This document shows, one piece after another, positions 45,393-54,910 of a DNA stretch of 64,000 bases. Position numbers and translations under genes: made by a program. Position 1 is the first letter of the stretch. Each line of letters opens with the position of its first letter. The stretch is from NCBI RefSeq assembly GCF_024347335.1, contig NZ_AP025464.1, positions 1,116,001 to 1,180,000 on the forward strand. The letters are read 5' to 3'. The notes below the pieces were generated by a model. It saw only the letters and a program-made list of their open reading frames with translations. It had not been told where the DNA came from and ran no database searches. This DNA is from Vibrio celticus (GTDB taxonomy: Bacteria; Pseudomonadota; Gammaproteobacteria; Enterobacterales; Vibrionaceae).

Positions 45393-47054
45393 ATGACCCT
45401 AACCATCAAAAACCGCCTTTATATTCTCTCTTTCATTCCGTTGCTACTAATGGCAATTGGCATGATGAGCGTGACGTATATGAAGAGCACCGAGCTAACC
45501 GCACAGCAAGTTGAATCGACGCGTAGCAATATGATGGCGATGAAAGAAAAGGAACTCAAAGCGTATCTACAAATGGCCTACTCTTCGATCAGCCCATTTT
45601 TGGATAGAGGTGCAACATTAGAAGAAGCCTTACCAACATTAAGAACGTTAGAATATGGTGAGTCTGGCTATATTTTTGGTTATGACTCGAAAGGTGTTCG
45701 AGTCGTTGTCGGGCAAAATAACGATGGTATTGGTAAAAACTACTACGACCTGCAAGACAAAAAAGGCAACTACCTGATTCGTGACCTGATCAAGAACTCA
45801 AAGCTTGGTGAATTCACCACCTACTACTTTCCAAAACTTGGTCAATCAGAAGCCCTGCCGAAACTGAGCTACTCGATATTCGTTCCCCAGTGGGACTTGA
45901 TGCTAGGCACAGGTTTCTATACTGACGACATCGATGCGGTCATCGCAGAGATGAAAGAGAGCTCAAATGTCGCGTTACAAAGCTCTTTGACGGCCATCGC
46001 GATTTTCTGTGGTTTGATTGCCCTAGTAGTTGCTGTGTTTGCCGTTGCCGTCAACCGTACCATCATGCAACCACTCGAGCAGTTTGATCGTTCAATCAGC
46101 GCATTCGCGAGTGGCGAAGCTGACTTAACCGCTCGAATGGAAACCTTCAAAGCGCCCGAGTTCACTAAGCTCAGCGAGAACTTCAATGCCTTTGTAGCGA
46201 GCCTGCAAACCATCATTCGCAGCGTAAGTGATGTCGGGCAACAAGTAGTAGCCGAGACATCTAGTATGTCTTCTCGCGCTGCGCAGGTCGACGAGATTGC
46301 TACAGGGCAACGTGAAGAGACAGAACAAGTTGCAACAGCGATGACTGAGATGACGACAACGGCTCAAGAGATCTCGAGCAACGCTAGCCAAGCGGCGGAT
46401 TCCGCAAAGCTTGCTGAGGGCAATGCCAAAGAAGCGCAACAGATCGTAAACGCCGCTGCAGATTCGGTGGCAGGCCTAGCTAGCGAAGTCTCAGAAGCCA
46501 ACACCGTGGTGTCTCGTTTAGAAGGCGATGTACAAAACATCTCTTCTTCATTGGCGGTCATCCAAGACATTGCCGAGCAAACTAACCTACTCGCGTTGAA
46601 TGCCGCGATTGAAGCTGCTCGTGCAGGCGAACAAGGGCGTGGATTTGCTGTGGTTGCCGATGAGGTTCGTAAACTGGCAAGCCGAACTCAAGAAAGCACT
46701 GGCGACATTCACAAGATGATAGAGCAACTTAAAGCTGCCTCAGATGCTGCTGTGAAAGCGATGGATTCAAGTCAAAACCGAAGTGCGCAAACCGTGGAAG
46801 AAGCGAATGCCGCAGCCGAAGCACTGGCGAAGATCCAAGCGTCGATCGATACCATCATGGACATGAACTCGCTTATTGCGACAGCCACTGAACAGCAAAA
46901 TATTGTCGGCCAAGAGATATCTCAACGCATCGTGGTAATTTCTGACCAAAGCTCACAATCGGCCGAACTCGCGAATCAAAACCGTACAGGTAGCCAAAAC
47001 CTCAACAGTCGTGCAAATGAGCTGTACCACTTAGTAGATCGTTTCACCGTCTAA
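45393..47054 (+). CDS. Methyl-accepting chemotaxis protein with single Cache sensor
   Basis: 553 residues. The ATG at 45393 has AGGAAG 7 nt upstream, better than the ATG at 45366. Membrane helices at about 10-28 and 195-215 enclose a single-Cache domain (GYIFGYDSKGVRVV, LGQSEALPKLSYS, WDLMLGTGFYTDD). HAMP and the signalling domain with EQTNLLALNAAIEAARAGEQ follow. Single-Cache receptors bind small organic acids. A strong terminator ends the gene. Confidence 0.93.
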   Translation: MTLTIKNRLYILSFIPLLLMAIGMMSVTYMKSTELTAQQVESTRSNMMAMKEKELKAYLQMAYSSISPFLDRGATLEEALPTLRTLEYGESGYIFGYDSKGVRVVVGQNNDGIGKNYYDLQDKKGNYLIRDLIKNSKLGEFTTYYFPKLGQSEALPKLSYSIFVPQWDLMLGTGFYTDDIDAVIAEMKESSNVALQSSLTAIAIFCGLIALVVAVFAVAVNRTIMQPLEQFDRSISAFASGEADLTARMETFKAPEFTKLSENFNAFVASLQTIIRSVSDVGQQVVAETSSMSSRAAQVDEIATGQREETEQVATAMTEMTTTAQEISSNASQAADSAKLAEGNAKEAQQIVNAAADSVAGLASEVSEANTVVSRLEGDVQNISSSLAVIQDIAEQTNLLALNAAIEAARAGEQGRGFAVVADEVRKLASRTQESTGDIHKMIEQLKAASDAAVKAMDSSQNRSAQTVEEANAAAEALAKIQASIDTIMDMNSLIATATEQQNIVGQEISQRIVVISDQSSQSAELANQNRTGSQNLNSRANELYHLVDRFTV

Positions 47055-47109
47055 TACATTTTAGGCCTAGTAAGCCGTAATCAAACGCGACTTATCCCTA
47101 AAACACATC

Positions 47110-47144
47110 GGGCTTCAGAATCTCTATTCTGAAGCCCGTTTTTA
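47110..47144 (+). terminator. Terminator of the chemoreceptor gene at 45393
   Basis: Perfect 12-bp arms GGGCTTCAGAAT and complement around TCTC, then G and T5. Confidence 0.88.
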
Positions 47145-47168
47145 TCGGTGGAGGCTTTAAGCCATACA

Positions 47169-48038
47169 CTAATCCAATTGCTCAGAAAGGAAGTCCACCA
47201 GCAGGCGAACCTTTGAAGATAAGTTGCGGTTCTGAGGATAAAGCGCCCAGATCCCTTCCTTGTCGTCTCGATAATCGGACAGCACCTCAACCAACTCACC
47301 AGAATCAAGGTCTTCACTCACGTAGTATTCAGGCAACTGCACCAAGCCAATGCTCTGCTTAGCTGCGTCTAACAAGGCTAAACCACTGTTGCACTTAATG
47401 CGTCCGTTAACACGAACTGAGCGAGGGCGTCCATTTTCTTTGAAACGCCAATGTTCAAATCCACCGACTAAACATTGGTGATTATTTAATTCTGATAATG
47501 TATGCGGCTCGCCATAACGTTCAATATATTCAGGGCTTGCACATACATAAAGTTGGCGTTGAGACAGCTTCTTTGCCACAAGGCTTGAGTCTTCCAAGCG
47601 TCCAAGACGAATCGCAACATCAACACCAGAATCGATGAGATCGAGCTTTTGATTGGTCAGCATCAGCTCAAGCTCTACTTGTGGGTGAAGCTTTAAGAAT
47701 TGATGGAGTATTGGGGCGAGTTGGCGCTCACCATAAGTCACAGGCGCAGTGACTTTCAGTAAGCCTTTTGGTGTAGATTGCATCTGCGTGACCGCAAGCT
47801 CAGCAATTTCTAAACCTTCGACCAGCAACTTACACTGCTGATAATAGAGTTGCCCAGCCTCTGTAAGAGACACCTTTCGAGTAGTTCGATTGAGCAATTT
47901 CACTGCGAGTCGTTCTTCGAGGTTTGCTACTCTACGACTGATTTGAGCCACCGACGTAGCAAGCTTCTGCGCCGCACCAGTAAAGCTTTCACGCTCTGCA
48001 ACTGCAACAAACTCACTTACCCCTTCCCAATTGGCCAT
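47169..48038 (-). CDS. LysR family transcriptional regulator
   Basis: 289 residues with an N-terminal HTH ([20 protein letters not shown]) and a LysR substrate domain of the CrgA/DmlR type ([31 protein letters not shown]). AAGG precedes the ATG. The only divergent partner is the frameshifted small secreted peptide gene at 48248, so the natural target may be lost or elsewhere. Confidence 0.9.
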
Positions 48039-48247
48039 GCCTTTACCTTATGCTGAACTTTGGTTACCCATACAGTGTATTGAAGTTAGATATCAGTGTC
48101 ACCTTGCTTGATATGCGCTGTGCATTAATCTTCGGCACCTATAGTCATTCCCTTACACAACCATATTTTTGTCCTAACATTAACCTCATCCCCTATTGCT
48201 AGGGTGAGAATCTCTAAAACACTGGTACAACAAAGTAAGGGATCCCT

Positions 48248-48387
48248 TTGAAGAAGTTAATCATACTTGCATCAACTCTTGTACTCAGCACCACCGCGTT
48301 TGCAGCAACTAAAACAACGACATCCATTACCAAGCCAACGTAAAAGTTGACTACCATTACACATACAAAGACGGACGTAGCAGCTAA
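48248..48387 (+). pseudogene. Small secreted peptide gene, probably broken by a 1-nt deletion in an A run
   Basis: A TTG with AAGGGA about 8 nt upstream opens a typical signal peptide (MKKLIILASTLVLSTTAFA) and stops after 32 codons at 48345. The -1 frame that begins inside AAAAC (48311-48315) stays open to a TAA at 48385-48387 and reads NNDIHYQANVKVDYHYTYKDG. Adding one A gives a 46-residue precursor with a short, Tyr/Lys-rich mature part. A real deletion, a sequencing error or -1 frameshifting would explain it. A terminator follows. Confidence 0.6.
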
Positions 48388-48416
48388 CACTGAATGATTG
48401 ATTTGGTCTAAAAACG

Positions 48417-48455
48417 GATCACCTAGTCAAAAGACTGATCACCTAGTCAAAAAGA
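48417..48455. repeat. 20-bp direct repeat, two copies
   Basis: GATCACCTAGTCAAAA begins at 48417 and again at 48437, directly before a terminator hairpin. Confidence 0.85.
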
Positions 48456-48486
48456 AAGCCCGCACTCATAGAGTGCGGGCTTTTTT
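48455..48486. terminator. Strong bidirectional terminator
   Basis: Perfect 13-bp arms AAAGCCCGCACTC and complement around ATA, then T6. It lies downstream of the small peptide gene and also close to the stop of the convergent chemoreceptor gene. Confidence 0.9.
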
Positions 48487-48562
48487 GTCGTTCACCGCTG
48501 ATTAATGGGACTCAATACGAGCAACCATTATCAGCTCATATTCGTCTGTCTAATTTTGAAAA

Positions 48563-50200
48563 TTACACTTCAAACTGAGACACAAGGCTATCTAGCGCTT
48601 CACACTGTTCAGCCAATGCCATACATGCATTTTCTGCGCTGCTCGCCATCTCAACCATTTGCATGGTGCTTTCAGCAATGCGTTGAACATTCTTATTCAC
48701 TTCTTCAGACACTTGAGACTGTTGCGAAGCCGCCGTTGCGATTTGTGTGTTCATGTCATTCATCTTGCCGATTGAGTTTCGAATCTCACTCAATGAAGAC
48801 GCTGCAGTTCCTGCTTGAACAATGGTTTTCTCGCCACTCACTTTGCTTTCAGTCATTACACCAACCGCGTGTTTAGCACCCACTTCTAAGCGTTCAATCA
48901 TTGATTGGATTTCGCCAGTGCTATCTTGAGTTTTACTCGCAAGCGCACGAACTTCATCAGCCACAACCGCAAAGCCACGACCTTGTTCACCCGCTCGTGC
49001 CGCTTCAATCGCCGCATTCAATGCAAGTAGGTTAGTTTGCTCCGCAATGCCTTTGATCACACCAAGGATTGAGGCGATGTTCTTCACGTCGGTGTCCAAT
49101 TCTTGAACCACACCACCCGCGTTCTCGATATCTTGCGCAAGGCGTTTAATCGAAGTCACAGTTAAGCCAAGCGTAGTATCAGCCGATTCCACTTCATTGT
49201 TTGCAACATTACTTGCGGTTGCCGCGTCTAATGCGTTACCACTCACCACTTCACTGGTTGCTTGCATTTCATGGACTGCAGCAGCGACCACTTCACTTTC
49301 TCGCTGTTGATTAGACGAGAATTCAGCAACACTTTGCGTGAGTGATTTGATGTTTTCCATCTCGCCACGTACTGCGTTCGATGTGAGAATAACTTGCTCC
49401 ACGGTGACATGGATCTTGCCAACAAACTGGTTGAAAGCAGAACTTAAACGAGCAATCTCATCATTACCTTCGACCTTCATACGTTGAGACAAGTTACCGT
49501 CGCCCGATGCGATCTCATTCATCGCTTTCTCTACGTTCTGGATTGGCTGAACGATAAAGCGATTTGATAACCACATAGCGAAAAGTGCAGCGAAAACAGC
49601 AACGGCCATACCTACTTCAATGATCAACTTACTCGATTCAATAGAGTCACCGGCTTGCTGGCGAAGCTCTTTCTGTTTAAGTTCGATCAGAGTTCGAATA
49701 TCACGCAGTTGAGTGCGAATGATCGCAAACTCTGCGTCAAGCGCTGGTGAGTAATCAATATTGTATTGGTCTGCGTTTGCTGGATCAGCGAACATTGGCT
49801 CGTGCAGTGCCACCCACTTGCTCATCGCGTTAACGAGCTTTGATAACTCGCCACGTGAAGATGGATCCAACACGCCCGCTTGATACAAGGTTTCGACACT
49901 TTGAAAACGAGGAACCGCTTTGTAAGCGTTGTCTTTAAATTCAAACTTTTGGTACTCGATCGCCGCTTGGTCTTTAGCAAGCAACAGACCTTGTGCCGAA
50001 GCGATAATTTGGTAGATATCTCGGTAGCCATCTTCTAGGTTATCTAGCACTGGCTGAACCACATTATTGAGCTCGTTATTAATCGCAGCTTGAGCATTTG
50101 ATCTGATAACGTTGAGCACAGTGACGGTAGAAAAAACAATCACAATCACCAACAGCGGGATCGCGATTTTACTCTTAATCGAAAGATTATTGATATTCAT
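48563..50200 (-). CDS. Methyl-accepting chemotaxis protein with helical periplasmic sensor
   Basis: 545 residues from ATG 50200 (MNINNLSIKSK), chosen because membrane helix 1 (about 12-30) then starts at the normal place; the longer frame begins 17 codons upstream. No good ribosome binding site is seen at either. The periplasmic part (about 30-190) looks all-helical. The second helix is near 195-215, then HAMP (RFIVQPIQNVEKAM) and the signalling tip EQTNLLALNAAIEAARAGEQ. The ligand is unknown. Confidence 0.92.
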   Translation of the reverse strand: MNINNLSIKSKIAIPLLVIVIVFSTVTVLNVIRSNAQAAINNELNNVVQPVLDNLEDGYRDIYQIIASAQGLLLAKDQAAIEYQKFEFKDNAYKAVPRFQSVETLYQAGVLDPSSRGELSKLVNAMSKWVALHEPMFADPANADQYNIDYSPALDAEFAIIRTQLRDIRTLIELKQKELRQQAGDSIESSKLIIEVGMAVAVFAALFAMWLSNRFIVQPIQNVEKAMNEIASGDGNLSQRMKVEGNDEIARLSSAFNQFVGKIHVTVEQVILTSNAVRGEMENIKSLTQSVAEFSSNQQRESEVVAAAVHEMQATSEVVSGNALDAATASNVANNEVESADTTLGLTVTSIKRLAQDIENAGGVVQELDTDVKNIASILGVIKGIAEQTNLLALNAAIEAARAGEQGRGFAVVADEVRALASKTQDSTGEIQSMIERLEVGAKHAVGVMTESKVSGEKTIVQAGTAASSLSEIRNSIGKMNDMNTQIATAASQQSQVSEEVNKNVQRIAESTMQMVEMASSAENACMALAEQCEALDSLVSQFEV

Positions 50201-50459
50201 TGGGATTAATAACCACACTTCAAATAGGGATGCGCGCGCAATATACAGCACACATATGAAATCCCGCTAAGCTTTTGTGAGCTTCATCTCATAGCAAACG
50301 ATACCGTAAATTCGTGTGATGTTTTTTCAATCAAAGGTTAACTTTCGACGACTAAAATACACTCTGATTTAGACTTATTTGCTGCTGATACGCGCAAATA
50401 CTGGAGAAGTGTTAGAAATAACACCATAATGTAGGGCTCTAAAATAAGTAGGTAAGAAC

Positions 50460-50885
50460 ATGAAAATTTGTGGTGTTGAAATCAAAGGTAACGATGCAGT
50501 CATCTGTCTTCTTTCTCTATCAGATGGTGTATTTAACATTCCTGATTGCCGAGTTTCTAAAGTTTCAATTAGCGACGCAAACGACACACAGAATATGAAA
50601 GACTTTCAATTCTCTTTTGCAAAGTTAATGGAAGATTACCAAGTAGATAAAGTTGTAATTCGTCAACGCCAAACTAAAGGCAAATTTGCTGGCGGTGGCT
50701 TTGGTTTCAAGCTAGAAGCGGCGATTCAACTGATCGACGGCCTAGACGTAACCGTTGTATCACCTGCTGACATCAAAGAGAGCCTTAAGCGTAACCCTCT
50801 AATGATGAAGTTCAAAGAAACTGGCCTTAAGCAATACCAAGAAGCACCGTTTACAACGGCATACGCTTGCTTGATGAAGCGCTAA
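50460..50885 (+). CDS. DUF3010 family protein
   Basis: 141 residues. MKICGVEIKGNDAVICLL, a conserved VDKVVIRQRQTKGKFAGGG region (core RQRQTKGKFAGG) and VVSPADIKESLKRN are typical of DUF3010. The alternating strands and the early acidic residue suggest a RuvC-like/RNase-H-like fold, but no catalytic set can be shown. AGGTAAG lies about 6 nt upstream. It is a single gene with its own terminator. Function unknown. Confidence 0.85.
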   Translation: MKICGVEIKGNDAVICLLSLSDGVFNIPDCRVSKVSISDANDTQNMKDFQFSFAKLMEDYQVDKVVIRQRQTKGKFAGGGFGFKLEAAIQLIDGLDVTVVSPADIKESLKRNPLMMKFKETGLKQYQEAPFTTAYACLMKR

Positions 50886-50915
50886 TCAAAAGTCGCTAGC
50901 CAATATTTGATACAG

Positions 50916-50946
50916 AAAGAGCCTGACTATTCAGGCTCTTTTTTGT
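50916..50946 (+). terminator. Terminator of the DUF3010 gene
   Basis: Perfect 11-bp arms AAAGAGCCTGA and complement around CTAT, then a T run. Confidence 0.9.
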
Positions 50947-50989
50947 TTCTAGTCATCAGCTTTAAGTAGAATGAGTTTTGGTATACAAA

Positions 50990-51889
50990 CTACCGCTCTA
51001 ACACTGCTCGACTGCGAGCCTTAATTAACTCGGGTTTCCTCACCACCAAATAAACCGCGGCGGCAGACAAGGCGAAACCCATTGCGCCATAGATGTCGAA
51101 CGACTCACCGAAAATAAGCCAAGCTTGAATTGCTGTCGTAGGTGGTACTAAGTAAAACACCGATGCCACACTTGAAGATGCTCCATGCTCTACCATGTAA
51201 AGCAGCAATAATATGGCAACACAAGACAAAACAACCACCAACCAAATTAGAGTCAACGTGAATTCTACTGTCCAGTTCACTTGCATCGTTTCGTAACGCA
51301 CTGCGAACGGCAGAAACAACGCCGCCGAAGCCAAGTATTGCACCATCGCACCGCCTACCATATCTGTCCCCTGACAAAAGCGCTTCTGATACAGAGTGCC
51401 GCAGGTAATACCCACCAAAGAAACCAAACACAATAACGTTGCCAAGCCTTTTTGGTCATCTGACTGCCATTCAATATTGCCCATCAACACCAAACTGATA
51501 CCCGCAAAACCAAGCGCTAAGCCCAGCCACTGCGCGAAATTAAAACGCTGCGAAGTACAGCTGATCATAATCAATGCGGTAAGAATCGGTTGTAAGCCAA
51601 CAAGTAGAGAACTCAACCCGGCGGGCATACCCATATCAATCGCCAGATAGGTACCACCAAGGTAGAAACCATGAATCAAGATGCCGACCACACTTGCGTG
51701 GAAGAATGCTCGACCACGAGGGATACGACGCTTAAGGATTGCAATCAAAACCAAGAACAGCGCCACGTTGGCTACCATCCTTAGTGAAAGTAATGTTGCG
51801 GGTTCCGCGTATTCCACACCAAGACGTGCGCCAACAAAGCCTGACGACCACAATATTACAAACACAAACGGAATCATTTTAATCAGCAT
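50990..51889 (-). CDS. EamA/DMT family transporter
   Basis: 299 residues with ten hydrophobic helices arranged as two EamA halves (first LIKMIPFVFVILWSSGFVGARLG, with the conserved WSSGF; second after about residue 150). Members export amino acids or other metabolites. AGAGGTT lies before the ATG. It is divergent from a MocR-type regulator with 124 bp between, a common pairing in which the MocR protein controls the exporter. Confidence 0.88.
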   Translation of the reverse strand: MLIKMIPFVFVILWSSGFVGARLGVEYAEPATLLSLRMVANVALFLVLIAILKRRIPRGRAFFHASVVGILIHGFYLGGTYLAIDMGMPAGLSSLLVGLQPILTALIMISCTSQRFNFAQWLGLALGFAGISLVLMGNIEWQSDDQKGLATLLCLVSLVGITCGTLYQKRFCQGTDMVGGAMVQYLASAALFLPFAVRYETMQVNWTVEFTLTLIWLVVVLSCVAILLLLYMVEHGASSSVASVFYLVPPTTAIQAWLIFGESFDIYGAMGFALSAAAVYLVVRKPELIKARSRAVLER

Positions 51890-51936
51890 TACAAACCTCT
51901 GGTCAACTCTTCATCAATGCTGTTACCTTAGTTGGG

Positions 51937-51986
51937 TACAGATAACTAATAAAGATACAGATATAACACTTTTAATGGTTACAGAT
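51937..51986. promoter_or_regulatory. Three TACAGAT direct repeats, putative MocR operator
   Basis: TACAGAT occurs at 51937, 51956 and 51980 in the region shared by the EamA and MocR promoters. MocR-type regulators are known to bind direct repeats. Confidence 0.6.
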
Positions 51987-52013
51987 TGAGAGTGAGCAAC
52001 GGGGGAGAAAAAC

Positions 52014-53441
52014 GTGGAAGCAGAACTCAGCGGCAATAAATACCTTGCTACCGAACAACATATTAAGGCTCAGATCGATAAAGGACTTTTTCATCCAGAC
52101 GATCGCCTTCCCTCAATCCGTCAATTAAGCGAACAGCTTGGTGTGAGCAAAAATACCGTTATTCGCGCCTACCAAGAACTGGAAGCCACAGGCTGGGTTT
52201 ATTCTGTACCTAAATCTGGCTATCGCGTGAAAGCGCCGAATACCACCAGTTGGGATGCATCAAGCCAACCTCAAAAAGTCGATCTGTTGTCTGTCACTAA
52301 ATCGGTACTCTCTCGTCCAAAAGGTCGTCTGAAACTGTTGGCAGGCTCCGCGCATCCGAACATCAACAATCCTGCGATTCGTAGCTTATATGCCGAGATT
52401 GGCCGCCATAGCCGTTTGCAAACTCAGCTTCCCGGTTATTACCAACTCCCCCCCGGCGACGAGCAATTAGTAAAGCAATTGTTAAAGATCACCGATGATC
52501 TTGGTGTACCTGCGGGATCGAAAGAGATTGCGATTACTCATGGTGCTCAACAGGCGATCAGTTTGGCACTACGTGCGCTCACCAAGCCCGGCGACATCGT
52601 GGCGGTAGAGTCGCCCTGTTATTTCGGTAATCTACTATTACTTGAATCGCTTGGCTTGCAAGCCCTTGAAATCCCGAGCAGTGTTAGCCACGGAATCGAC
52701 ATTCCTTCGCTACAGAGTGCGTTGGACAAATGGGAAGTGAAAACCTTACTACTAACGCCAAACTTTACTAACCCAACCGGCTCAAGAATGCCATTGGCGA
52801 ATCGAAAAGCGTTACTGGAGATTACCGGATCTTTACCAATTATCGAAGACGATGTGTTCGGTAGCTTGGCATTCGACACACCAATCGCTAGCCTCAAAGA
52901 GCTTGATGACCAAGATAGAGTCATCTACGTCAACTCACTGTCTAAAACATTAGACTCACGCTTGCGAATCGGTTGGTTACTATCGGGGCGCTACCAACCT
53001 TTGGTCGAAAAGTACCTTTTATGCGACAACATGGGCAGCTCAAACCTGATGCAATCCGCGGTGGGTCAATTTCTCACTACCGGTAAATATCGCAGCCATT
53101 TGTCTAAGATGAAGCGGCTCTACCAAACCAATCAAAAGCAATTTCAAAGCCTGTTAATACAAGCACTAGATAGCCACCCGCACCTTGTAGGGCAATACCA
53201 CCTATCAAAACCGGAAGGCTCTTTTTTAAACTGGATAACACTGCCTGAATCGGTCGATAGCTACGCGGTCTATCAAGATTGTTTGAAGCATAAACTCGGG
53301 ATCTTACCCGGAACAGTATTTGGCACCAACGACCAATATAAACACTGTCTGCGCTTCACTGTCGCCAACATTGAAGAGACCAAAGAGTGGAAAGAAGGGG
53401 TTGTAACACTAGCGAAGATAATCGCTAGGCACGTACGTTAG
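52014..53441 (+). CDS. MocR family (GntR HTH plus aminotransferase) regulator
   Basis: 475 residues from GTG with GGGGGAG about 7 nt upstream. Residues about 10-75 form a GntR winged HTH (LPSIRQLSEQLGVSKNTVIRAY), and from about 105 there is a fold-type I aminotransferase domain with TPNFTNPTG and the PLP lysine in VNSLSKTLDSRLRIGW. PLP-bound MocR proteins sense amino compounds or PLP. It probably controls the divergent EamA gene through the TACAGAT repeats. Confidence 0.9.
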   Translation: MEAELSGNKYLATEQHIKAQIDKGLFHPDDRLPSIRQLSEQLGVSKNTVIRAYQELEATGWVYSVPKSGYRVKAPNTTSWDASSQPQKVDLLSVTKSVLSRPKGRLKLLAGSAHPNINNPAIRSLYAEIGRHSRLQTQLPGYYQLPPGDEQLVKQLLKITDDLGVPAGSKEIAITHGAQQAISLALRALTKPGDIVAVESPCYFGNLLLLESLGLQALEIPSSVSHGIDIPSLQSALDKWEVKTLLLTPNFTNPTGSRMPLANRKALLEITGSLPIIEDDVFGSLAFDTPIASLKELDDQDRVIYVNSLSKTLDSRLRIGWLLSGRYQPLVEKYLLCDNMGSSNLMQSAVGQFLTTGKYRSHLSKMKRLYQTNQKQFQSLLIQALDSHPHLVGQYHLSKPEGSFLNWITLPESVDSYAVYQDCLKHKLGILPGTVFGTNDQYKHCLRFTVANIEETKEWKEGVVTLAKIIARHVR

Positions 53442-53476
53442 ATTACCTTTTTAATTCTCCATTCAGGCCAAACAAC

Positions 53477-53504
53477 AAAGCCCCACTCAACTGAGCGGGG
53501 CTTT
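53477..53504. terminator. Terminator between the MocR gene and the AhpD-like gene
   Basis: AAAGCCCC/GGGGCTTT arms with an inner CTC/GAG pair after one mismatch. T tracts are short on both sides. Confidence 0.7.
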
Positions 53505-53555
53505 CATAATTCTCATATCTTGAATTGCTTAAATACGATGGTTAGTTAAATGCGA

Positions 53556-54104
53556 TTAACCTTGCCAAGCGAACTGTTCAAATACTTTGTCTACGGGCGT
53601 TTTAGCAACGTGGTTTACGTAGTTGCTGATCACTTTCTGAGACAGGCCAAGAATCACTTCTAACACTTGTTGCTGACCGTAGCCCGCGTCGAAGAATGCT
53701 GACATTTCACTTTCAGGTACATTGCCGCGGTTACGCACCATGCTCAGCGTAAAGTCATGCAGTGCTTGCAGCTTTTCAGTGGGTAGAGCCTTGCGATTAC
53801 GCAGTGCTTCGATGATTGCAGGATCAACCTTCATTGAATGTGCAATGCCAGTGTGTGCAGGAACACAGTAGTGACACTCGTGTTCAACGTTAATGGTTTG
53901 CCAAACAACCGTTAGCTCTTCAGCATCGAAAGATGAGTCACTAAACGCTTGATGAAGCTGAGTGTAAGCCTTAAGTGTGTTTGGAGATTCAGCCAACACA
54001 CCAAACAAGCCCGGCACTCTGTCCATCTGCTTTTTAGCGCCTTCAAGAATAGGTTGGCTTTGCTCTGGCGCGGATTCTACTGAGTGAATTTTGAAGTTGC
54101 TCAT
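53556..54104 (-). CDS. Carboxymuconolactone decarboxylase/AhpD-like protein
   Basis: 182 residues of one CMD domain. The redox motif is VEHECHYCVPAHTGIAH, with a CxxC that matches AhpD-type peroxidase partners (E and H also kept). It could reduce peroxides or disulfides. Two GAAC-N4-GTTC palindromes 100-135 bp upstream match those of the TetR gene at 60609, so that regulator is the likely repressor. AGGGA lies 8 nt before the ATG. Confidence 0.88.
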   Translation of the reverse strand: MSNFKIHSVESAPEQSQPILEGAKKQMDRVPGLFGVLAESPNTLKAYTQLHQAFSDSSFDAEELTVVWQTINVEHECHYCVPAHTGIAHSMKVDPAIIEALRNRKALPTEKLQALHDFTLSMVRNRGNVPESEMSAFFDAGYGQQQVLEVILGLSQKVISNYVNHVAKTPVDKVFEQFAWQG

Positions 54105-54201
54105 TGCTCTATCCCTATCAATTTACGGTTCTAAAGTTATTCAATCACGGAGTAATTAATGAATGTTCTCCGTTGGTGTAAAAACAATATAGATCAAACA
54201 A

Positions 54202-54239
54202 GAACGATCGTTCAAGTACCATTTTGAACAGTTGTTCAA
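54202..54239 (-). promoter_or_regulatory. Two GAAC-N4-GTTC operators upstream of the AhpD-like gene
   Basis: GAACGATCGTTC (54202-54213) and TTGAAC-AGTT-GTTCAA (54224-54239), centres 24 bp apart. The same pair with 25-bp spacing stands before the TetR gene at 60609. Confidence 0.7.
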
Positions 54240-54280
54240 TTTATACATTGAAGCCAGAAGAATGTCTTTGTTCATAACAA

Positions 54281-54313
54281 GAAAGCCCAGCAGGCAACAC
54301 CTGATGGGCTTTC
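54281..54313. terminator. Terminator after the GNAT gene
   Basis: GAAAGCCCA-G-CAGG pairs with CCTG-A-TGGGCTTTC around CAACA. T-rich sequence follows on the plus strand; weaker on the minus strand. Confidence 0.7.
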
Positions 54314-54340
54314 TCTTTTTCTCAATTTTTTTGCAAGCGG

Positions 54341-54898
54341 CTACCAATATTCTGCGTGGGCCAAGCCTTTAACGCAGTTCGACTTGCCACTTGTTACTTT
54401 AATTTCACCACCAGTCAACGATTGAGCTAACCAACCGTGAGAGAAACTCAATTCAAAGGGCGCTGGGAGCTGCTCAACGGTAATTTTCCCAAAGCCCACT
54501 TTTGAATAGTAATCAGGATCACCGTACGTCACTGCAAGCTCAACACCTTGTTCAGTCAGAACCTGCAAACCGAAGTTAATCAGTTGCTGACCAATACCAC
54601 GCTTTTGCACCTGAGTGCTCACCGCCACTGGCGAAAGCAAATATGCCTTGGTTTCATCATCAAATGAAAGCGGCGTAAAGATAATCGCGCCCACAATAGT
54701 GCTATCCGTATCCGACTCACTAGAATCGTCTTCAGCAACAAAGCAAAGTAGCTCTGTCGGAGCTGTAGTCGTTAAAAGATCGTAGGCAAGTTTACCCACT
54801 GTTTTACCTTCGTTCTCGCCTTCTGAATCCGTAAAGGTTTGAGTGAAAACTTGAGTGATCGTTTCGATTTCGTTTGAATTATATTGCCTAAATTTCAT
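54341..54898 (-). CDS. GNAT family N-acetyltransferase
   Basis: 185 residues from ATG 54898; a GTG four codons upstream touches the previous stop. The acetyl-CoA loop is VAVSTQVQKRGIGQQLINFG (core QKRGIGQQL), preceded by the central GAIIFTPLSF strand and followed by VTYGDPDYYSKVGFG, the form common in YhbS-like members. The substrate is unknown. It directly follows the MerR-methyltransferase gene and is probably co-transcribed with it. Confidence 0.88.
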   Translation of the reverse strand: MKFRQYNSNEIETITQVFTQTFTDSEGENEGKTVGKLAYDLLTTTAPTELLCFVAEDDSSESDTDSTIVGAIIFTPLSFDDETKAYLLSPVAVSTQVQKRGIGQQLINFGLQVLTEQGVELAVTYGDPDYYSKVGFGKITVEQLPAPFELSFSHGWLAQSLTGGEIKVTSGKSNCVKGLAHAEYW

Positions 54899-54910
54899 GC
54901 TGTTACTCAC

